Positions 55,977 through 64,000 of a stretch of 64,000 nucleotides of DNA are shown here, in pieces. Made by a program: the position numbers and the translations under genes. Each line of letters begins with the position of its first letter. The stretch's first letter is position 1. Below the pieces are notes generated by a model. It saw nothing but the letters and a program-made list of their open reading frames with translations. It was not told the DNA's origin and did no database searches. The DNA is from Sinomicrobium kalidii. GTDB lineage: Bacteria; Bacteroidota; Bacteroidia; Flavobacteriales; Flavobacteriaceae. The stretch lies in the NCBI RefSeq assembly GCF_021183825.1, contig NZ_CP089211.1, positions 3,021,001 to 3,085,000 on the forward strand, in the 5' to 3' direction.

Positions 55977-57352
55977 ATTTCTGTGTTTTTAAAAAAATGT
56001 TGTATTTCTGTGATCGTTGCTTTCAGATCTGTGCGCCCGGGGGCAGATAACAACCCGGAAACAGCTATTCCCTGTATGCCGGTGTCCAGTATCGGAGCGA
56101 TGTCTTCTCTTGTAATGCCTCCGATAGCCACCAGGGGGATATTGATATTTCTCTGCTGAAGTTGTTGTACAATACGTAGATAGCCTTCGAGACCAAGTAC
56201 CGGGCTGAGGTTTTTTTTGGTGGAAGTAAAACGGTAGGGCCCCAAACCGATATAATCTGCTCCGGAATTGGTCTGGAGTTCAATATCTTCTATGGTGTTT
56301 GCTGTTGCTCCCACGATAAAACCGGGGCCGAGGATGTTTTTAGCTTCCCCGGTGGGAAGGTCGTTTTTTCCGAGATGGACTCCGTCTGCTCCCACGGCCT
56401 TGGCTGTAGATACGTAATCGTCAATAATGAGTCTGGCCCCGTACTGCCGGCATATCTTCAGTGCCTTTTTTGCCGTGTCAAAAACCTCCCTTTCATGACG
56501 GTTCTTAATACGGAGTTGTATCCACCTTCCTCCTGCGGTACATACCCTTCGGATGTTGTTAAGATGTTCTTCCGGGGTCATTCCCCGGGAGATATATTGA
56601 AATTCCATTCCCTTCAGTTTATTTCTGCCGGGGGAATTTTTAAGATAGTTATAGGTGTATTCTTTGGCCTGTTTGCAGGCAACTTCCAATGTGTATCCGC
56701 GGGCGAGGTATGCTCCTATAGCAGAGGAGAGGACGCAGCCGCTTCCGTGCCTGTCCGTATCCAGGATTTTTTCCGGATGAAAAACGACCGGAGACGAACC
56801 TTTCCTGTACAATATATCTGTTCCCTTCCTGTCGTTACGATGTCCGCCTTTAAGGAGTAGGTGACAGCGAGCAGTAATTTCTGCTATTGCCTTTTCCACA
56901 TCGCTGTTTTCAGACAAAGCCCGGATTTCATCGTAATTGGGAGTTATCAGGTAACAATGGTCGAGTATCCTGTAAAGATCCCGCAGCTTTAATTTTTTAT
57001 GAAAAACATAGCCACCGCCCGATTTCAATACCGGGTCCCAGATGATCCTGACATCAGGTTTTTTATCGCGCAGAACGCGAATGATCTCTGTTATTACCTC
57101 CGTATTTTCTATGATCCCGATCTTTACTGTCCCGATAGGGTAATGTTCCATGAGCAGTTCTACCTGTTCCGTAATGAGTTGTACATCAACCCATCTGCAT
57201 TTTTTCAAAACCCGATCGCTCTGTACGGTCAGGGCGGTACATGTACTTAATCCGCTGACATTCAAATTTTCTGTTGTCTTTATGTCTGCCAGAATCCCTG
57301 CTCCGCCGCAGGGATCAAGTCCTGCTATCGTTAACATATAAGGTGTTGCCAT
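55958..57352 (-). CDS. thiDE: Fused HMP-P kinase / thiamine-phosphate synthase
   Basis: This 464-aa fusion has an N-terminal ThiD domain (about 1-245; [42 protein letters not shown]) and a C-terminal ThiE domain (about 250-464; [41 protein letters not shown]). It phosphorylates hydroxymethylpyrimidine phosphate and joins it to thiazole phosphate to give thiamine phosphate. The start shares one base with the end of the upstream tenI-like gene, and the end overlaps thiG by 19 bp. Confidence 0.93.
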   Translation of the reverse strand: MATPYMLTIAGLDPCGGAGILADIKTTENLNVSGLSTCTALTVQSDRVLKKCRWVDVQLITEQVELLMEHYPIGTVKIGIIENTEVITEIIRVLRDKKPDVRIIWDPVLKSGGGYVFHKKLKLRDLYRILDHCYLITPNYDEIRALSENSDVEKAIAEITARCHLLLKGGHRNDRKGTDILYRKGSSPVVFHPEKILDTDRHGSGCVLSSAIGAYLARGYTLEVACKQAKEYTYNYLKNSPGRNKLKGMEFQYISRGMTPEEHLNNIRRVCTAGGRWIQLRIKNRHEREVFDTAKKALKICRQYGARLIIDDYVSTAKAVGADGVHLGKNDLPTGEAKNILGPGFIVGATANTIEDIELQTNSGADYIGLGPYRFTSTKKNLSPVLGLEGYLRIVQQLQQRNINIPLVAIGGITREDIAPILDTGIQGIAVSGLLSAPGRTDLKATITEIQHFFKNTEICKATL

Positions 57353-57963
57353 TATTTCTGTCTTTTTAATTCCTTAAAAGCATCCTCAGGATCTTTGTTT
57401 TTCCATATATAGCCCAACAGGGCAGCTCCGGCAAATCCCTGTTCTTTTAATTGCGGGATATGCCGGGGGGTAATTCCGCCCAGAGCGATTACCGGAAAAG
57501 GCAGCTTTTCTCCCGAAAGGTTAAAAGCTTGCCCTTTGTACCCTTTTTTGCTGATACTGTCAAAAACCGGACTGAGAAAGGCATAATCGAAAAGCCCCGT
57601 ACTATAAGACCTTATATCCGAAACGGAGTGAAAGGAGGCGCTCACGACAAATCCTTTTTCCCTGTAAGTCGACACCTGCCTGTATAAACCTTCTCCGTAA
57701 TTTCTCCGGACCTTTTCCGGAAGATGAACCCCTTTGAGGCGGAATTCTCCCGTCACATCGAAATGCTGATGGGTCATGACCCGGTCGTGGTATATTTCGG
57801 GAATATGACCCAGTAACCGGGCCAGGGCTGCTGAGGTGATTCCGGGTTTCCGGAGGTGCAGTGTTTCCAGTCCGTTTTCGAACATCCGGATAATGCAAGG
57901 GATTTCATCCGGAGGGGATTGGGATTCCGGTGCTGTGATTACGATGTATTCCGGTGCCGGCAT
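57352..57963 (-). CDS. tenI: ThiE/TenI-family protein
   Basis: This 203-aa TIM-barrel protein is related to ThiE. Visible blocks are LETLHLRKPGITSAAL, KGVHLPEKVR, SFHSVSDIRSY and FPVIALGGITPRHIPQL. Because ThiE activity is already in the thiDE fusion and the phosphate-site residues differ, this copy is more likely a TenI-type thiazole tautomerase. It is in the middle of the thi operon. The exact activity is uncertain. Confidence 0.8.
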   Translation of the reverse strand: MPAPEYIVITAPESQSPPDEIPCIIRMFENGLETLHLRKPGITSAALARLLGHIPEIYHDRVMTHQHFDVTGEFRLKGVHLPEKVRRNYGEGLYRQVSTYREKGFVVSASFHSVSDIRSYSTGLFDYAFLSPVFDSISKKGYKGQAFNLSGEKLPFPVIALGGITPRHIPQLKEQGFAGAALLGYIWKNKDPEDAFKELKRQK

Positions 57964-58013
57964 TTAATCTGTTTTAAACCGTCAAAACCTGAATGTTCCC
58001 TAAAAAGGCGGGT

Positions 58014-59897
<1,884 letters not shown>

Positions 59898-60152
59898 CTA
59901 TCCGCCTTGTGTAGCTTGTATGATGAGGATGTCCTGCCGATTGGTAAGTGTGTAATCAGACCATTGATTTTGCGGGATGATTTCCCTGTCCGTTTCCCTT
60001 CCCGTGAAGGGGGGAGTACTGTCGGAAAAGGAGTTTACGGCAATAGCGATACCTTTTTGAGAGATATTCATTTGCCGGATAAGATCCTTGATGGTGCTTT
60101 GTGCGGCCATGGAGACGGCCTTGTCGTTGACATTTACCGTGATTGTTTCCAT
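59898..60152 (-). CDS. thiS: Sulfur carrier protein ThiS with an internal insert
   Basis: This 84-aa protein ends in the required GG (QATQGG) and has the beta-grasp pattern ITVNVNDKAV, QMNISQKGIAIAVN, IIPQNQWSDYTL and DILIIQATQGG. Typical ThiS has about 66 residues; here about 16 residues (41-56, SFSDSTPPFTGRETDR) are inserted in the loop after AVN, where relatives read directly into IVPK-W. The insert DNA (59985-60032) contains the dyad CCCTTC/GAAGGG. It is the first gene of the thi operon. Confidence 0.93.
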   Translation of the reverse strand: METITVNVNDKAVSMAAQSTIKDLIRQMNISQKGIAIAVNSFSDSTPPFTGRETDREIIPQNQWSDYTLTNRQDILIIQATQGG

Positions 60153-60261
60153 AATTATTGTTTTTAAACTTTATGGAACAATAGGAAATGCTTGTAACAG
60201 GTAAGAATATGTGAAATCGAAATCCGGAAAACAGATTTCTTTTCAAAAATACAATACTCGC

Positions 60262-60371
60262 CTTTTCCCTTCGCCGGTATTATCCGGATCAGGTTCAGAG
60301 GGTGTTTCTCAGCCTTATTCCCAAGCCTTATGATGTTCATTTGGCTTCAGGTTATAAAGCACCCCTAAAGT
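60262..60371 (-). promoter_or_regulatory. TPP riboswitch (THI element)
   Basis: On the minus strand the leader holds GGGGTGC at the 5' end, the conserved CTGAGAAACACCC and ACCTGATCCGGATAATACC, and GGCGAAGGGA, the fixed parts of the TPP aptamer with normal spacing. It lies 110 nt before thiS. No clear intrinsic terminator follows, so control of translation or of the remaining leader is likelier. Confidence 0.96.
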
Positions 60372-60380
60372 TCGCTGTTA

Positions 60381-60413
60381 CAAATGTACATAAAATTTAC
60401 GGGGATATTAAAA
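60381..60413 (-). promoter_or_regulatory. thi operon promoter
   Basis: On the minus strand TACATTTG (60388-60381) matches the Bacteroidota -7 box TAnnTTTG. A weak TTTT at 60413-60410 sits 21 bp upstream as -33. The transcript would begin right at the riboswitch. Confidence 0.65.
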
Positions 60414-60570
60414 TGGAAAGACAGGGATTTATAGCACTATACTATAAGGTATGAACAATGGCCCGGATGTATATTATGAGAACCTCTCCCTCTTGTTTAA
60501 AAAACTTTACTTTATAACGATCTCATATTCAGCGTGGAGGGAAAAATATTAAAATTTCGTATAAAAAATG

Positions 60571-60602
60571 TTGTAAAAGTAAGATAAAGGGTTCTATATT
60601 TG
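60571..60602 (+). promoter_or_regulatory. rRNA operon promoter P1
   Basis: TTGT (60571), a 20-bp spacer and TATATTTG (60595-60602) match the Bacteroidota consensus. The next bases contain a CCCGCTTAGCGGG dyad. It drives the 16S gene 320 bp downstream. The stretch 60414-60570 has nothing recognisable. Confidence 0.65.
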
Positions 60603-60676
60603 CACCCGCTTAGCGGGAGAATGCGTGGAGAGATTGGGGAGCGAGTTCATTGAGAGGAAAAGTTTTGAAGAAAAGT

Positions 60677-60708
60677 TTTGCGGGAATCAAAAAGAGTTAT
60701 TATTTTTG
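60677..60708 (+). promoter_or_regulatory. rRNA operon promoter P2
   Basis: TTTG (60677-60680), a 20-bp spacer and TATTTTTG (60701-60708) are an exact consensus pair. It is the best promoter in the window. Confidence 0.75.
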
Positions 60709-60733
60709 CAGCCGCTTAACCGGAAAGGCTAAG

Positions 60734-60764
60734 TTTAGCGAGGGTATACTGAGGTGTATTTTTG
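60734..60764 (+). promoter_or_regulatory. rRNA operon promoter P3 (weaker)
   Basis: TTTA (60734-60737), a 19-bp spacer and TATTTTTG (60757-60764). The -7 box is exact and the -33 is off by one base. Some or all of P1-P3 may be used. Confidence 0.45.
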
Positions 60765-60921
60765 CTTTGGACAAAGAAAAGATAAGTTCGTTGAAATATT
60801 GTTGACAGCACTTTTTTTTCATTCTACGGAATGGGAAGTAAAGGAAGATTTAAGCAAGATTGTTTTGAGTAAGATTTACGGATTAAGGACTTTTTAGAGT
60901 TTAGACGTATAAATAATTTAA

Positions 60922-62441
<1,520 letters not shown>

Positions 62442-62591
62442 CTAGAGCAAACGCTCAAGAGGTCTTTAAGAGGTATTGCGAAAGGGATGATCTTGCTTAA
62501 AGCTGTCAATAAACAAAGATTAGCGGTTAAAGGTTTGGAGTTGGCACTATAAGAATCAGTGCTATAAAAAGAACCGGAGGCCAAAGGAGAC

Positions 62592-62665
62592 AGTCTCGTA
62601 GCTCAGCTGGTTAGAGCGCTACACTGATAATGTAGAGGTCGGCAGTTCGAGCCTGCCCGAGACTA
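62592..62665 (+). tRNA. tRNA-Ile (GAT)
   Basis: The 7-bp acceptor stem AGTCTCG / CGAGACT, the D-arm GCTCAGCTGGTTAGAGC and the anticodon loop CTGATAA (anticodon GAT) form a complete 74-nt cloverleaf with discriminator A; CCA is not encoded. It is in the 16S-23S spacer, as usual. Confidence 0.98.
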
Positions 62666-62727
62666 CAAGTCGAGGGGAGGTGAGAAGCTTGTCCTGAGTT
62701 TACCGAGGGGAGCCTGCCCGGGACTAC
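62649..62727. repeat. Duplicated tRNA-Ile 3' end around a short repeat
   Basis: GAGCCTGCCCGAGACTAC (62649-62666, the 3' part of the tRNA) recurs as GAGCCTGCCCGGGACTAC (62710-62727, one mismatch). The 43 bp between them contain GTCCTGAGTTTACCGAGGG, a form of the CCTGAGTTTAtCGAAGG repeat. The second copy is not a tRNA. Confidence 0.85.
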
Positions 62728-62887
62728 GGGAAGTATGAGGTTGGAAGTACGAAGTACAAATGGTGCAGGGGATGCTATGTAGCGTCTTAAAAACAAAAAA
62801 AGTTCATTTGATATCGTATTTAAGGAAATTCTGGAAGTTGGGAATTCAACATTCGTAATTCTGAGTTCAACATTCGGGATTTGCAAT

Positions 62888-62961
62888 GGGGAATTAGCTC
62901 AGCTGGCTAGAGCGCCTGCCTTGCACGCAGGAGGTCATCGGTTCGACTCCGATATTCTCCA
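62888..62961 (+). tRNA. tRNA-Ala (TGC)
   Basis: The acceptor GGGGAAT / ATTCTCC (with one G-U pair), the D-arm GCTCAGCTGGCTAGAGC and the anticodon loop CTTGCAC (anticodon TGC) form a complete 74-nt tRNA; CCA is not encoded. The 222 bp between the two tRNAs otherwise hold AT-rich spacer. Confidence 0.98.
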
Positions 62962-63027
62962 CGTAGTGGTGAAAGCGAAAGGAGAAGTTTACCCTGAGTT
63001 TATCGAAGGGACTCCGATATTCTCCAC
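62945..63027. repeat. Duplicated tRNA-Ala 3' end around a short repeat
   Basis: GACTCCGATATTCTCCAC occurs at 62945-62962 (tRNA 3' end) and exactly again at 63010-63027. The 47 bp between hold TTTACCCTGAGTTTATCGAA and GG. Length, position and inner repeat match the tRNA-Ile case. The remaining spacer up to 23S contains an inverted repeat TCAGTGGCGACTCGCCACTG (63091-63110) and nothing else recognised. Confidence 0.88.
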
Positions 63028-63256
63028 AGGGCAATGCCCTGAGATGATCCATTTCAGGGATAGTGGTAAGAGGGTTACTGATGATTTTCGTCAGTGGCGA
63101 CTCGCCACTGCCATAAGGTCTTTGACATATTGAGATAAAGCAAATACGAGCGAGATGCGACAATGTACGGAGGTACAGTGTTGGATCTTGTTTTAAAAAA
63201 AAGTAAAGAGCAAATTAGAAGTTGGATTTAAGGAATTAGATCTGACCAAAAGGTAT

Positions 63257-64000
<744 letters not shown>

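Overview
This looks like a chromosomal segment from a marine- or soil-type member of the Flavobacteriaceae (Bacteroidota). The evidence is the 16S sequence, the tmRNA tag GENNYALAA, two SusC/SusD outer-membrane uptake operons, promoters of the TAnnTTTG type, no consistent Shine-Dalgarno sequences, and tRNAs without an encoded CCA.

Layout. (1) 1-4000: mobile DNA debris. It holds the 3' end of an IS110-family transposase, a MobC-like protein, a relaxase, a membrane mobilization-type protein, an XRE repressor with a palindromic operator candidate, a 112-nt nested hairpin, and three small unknown genes. (2) 4200-17610: an AT-rich island ending beside ssrA. It carries a TPR/HTH regulator, a GG-leader peptide, a subtilase lipoprotein, a TonB-type barrel, a JmjC-like Fe(II)/2-oxoglutarate oxygenase, three tandem GG-leader peptides with Lys/Glu/Asp-rich cores, a C39-peptidase ABC exporter, a one-TM protein and an S41 protease. 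Together these read as an unusual RiPP (ribosomally made, modified peptide) locus, and it is the most interesting part of the window. (3) 17833-23830: tmRNA, an alanine dehydrogenase/saccharopine dehydrogenase-like enzyme, YqaE and an EEP-family membrane protein, kdsA, rlmB, an orphan Cys-rich GG-leader peptide and a secreted unknown protein. (4) 23841-36969: two SusC/SusD operons with surface lipoproteins. (5) 37399-49666: a complete split-LanB class I lanthipeptide cluster: C39 exporter, HlyD, six precursors (one cut short by a stop codon), LanC, an S41 protease, LanB and a SpaB_C-type elimination protein. (6) 49682-60390: purK-purE, a ThiF/MoeB-rhodanese protein, a barrel protein, and the thiamine operon thiS-thiC-tenI-thiDE-thiG-thiH behind a TPP riboswitch. 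(7) 60570-64000: an rRNA operon with tandem promoters, 16S, tRNA-Ile, tRNA-Ala and the start of 23S.

How they work together. In each RiPP locus the exporter's C39 domain would cut the leader at the GG while exporting the core. In the lanthipeptide locus the precursors would be glutamylated and dehydrated by the LanB/SpaB_C pair and cyclised by LanC. In the island the only evident modifying enzyme is the JmjC-like oxygenase, so its product would be a hydroxylated or otherwise oxidised charged peptide. The thiamine genes are probably shut off by the riboswitch when TPP is plentiful. All functional statements come from reading motifs; no database search was possible.
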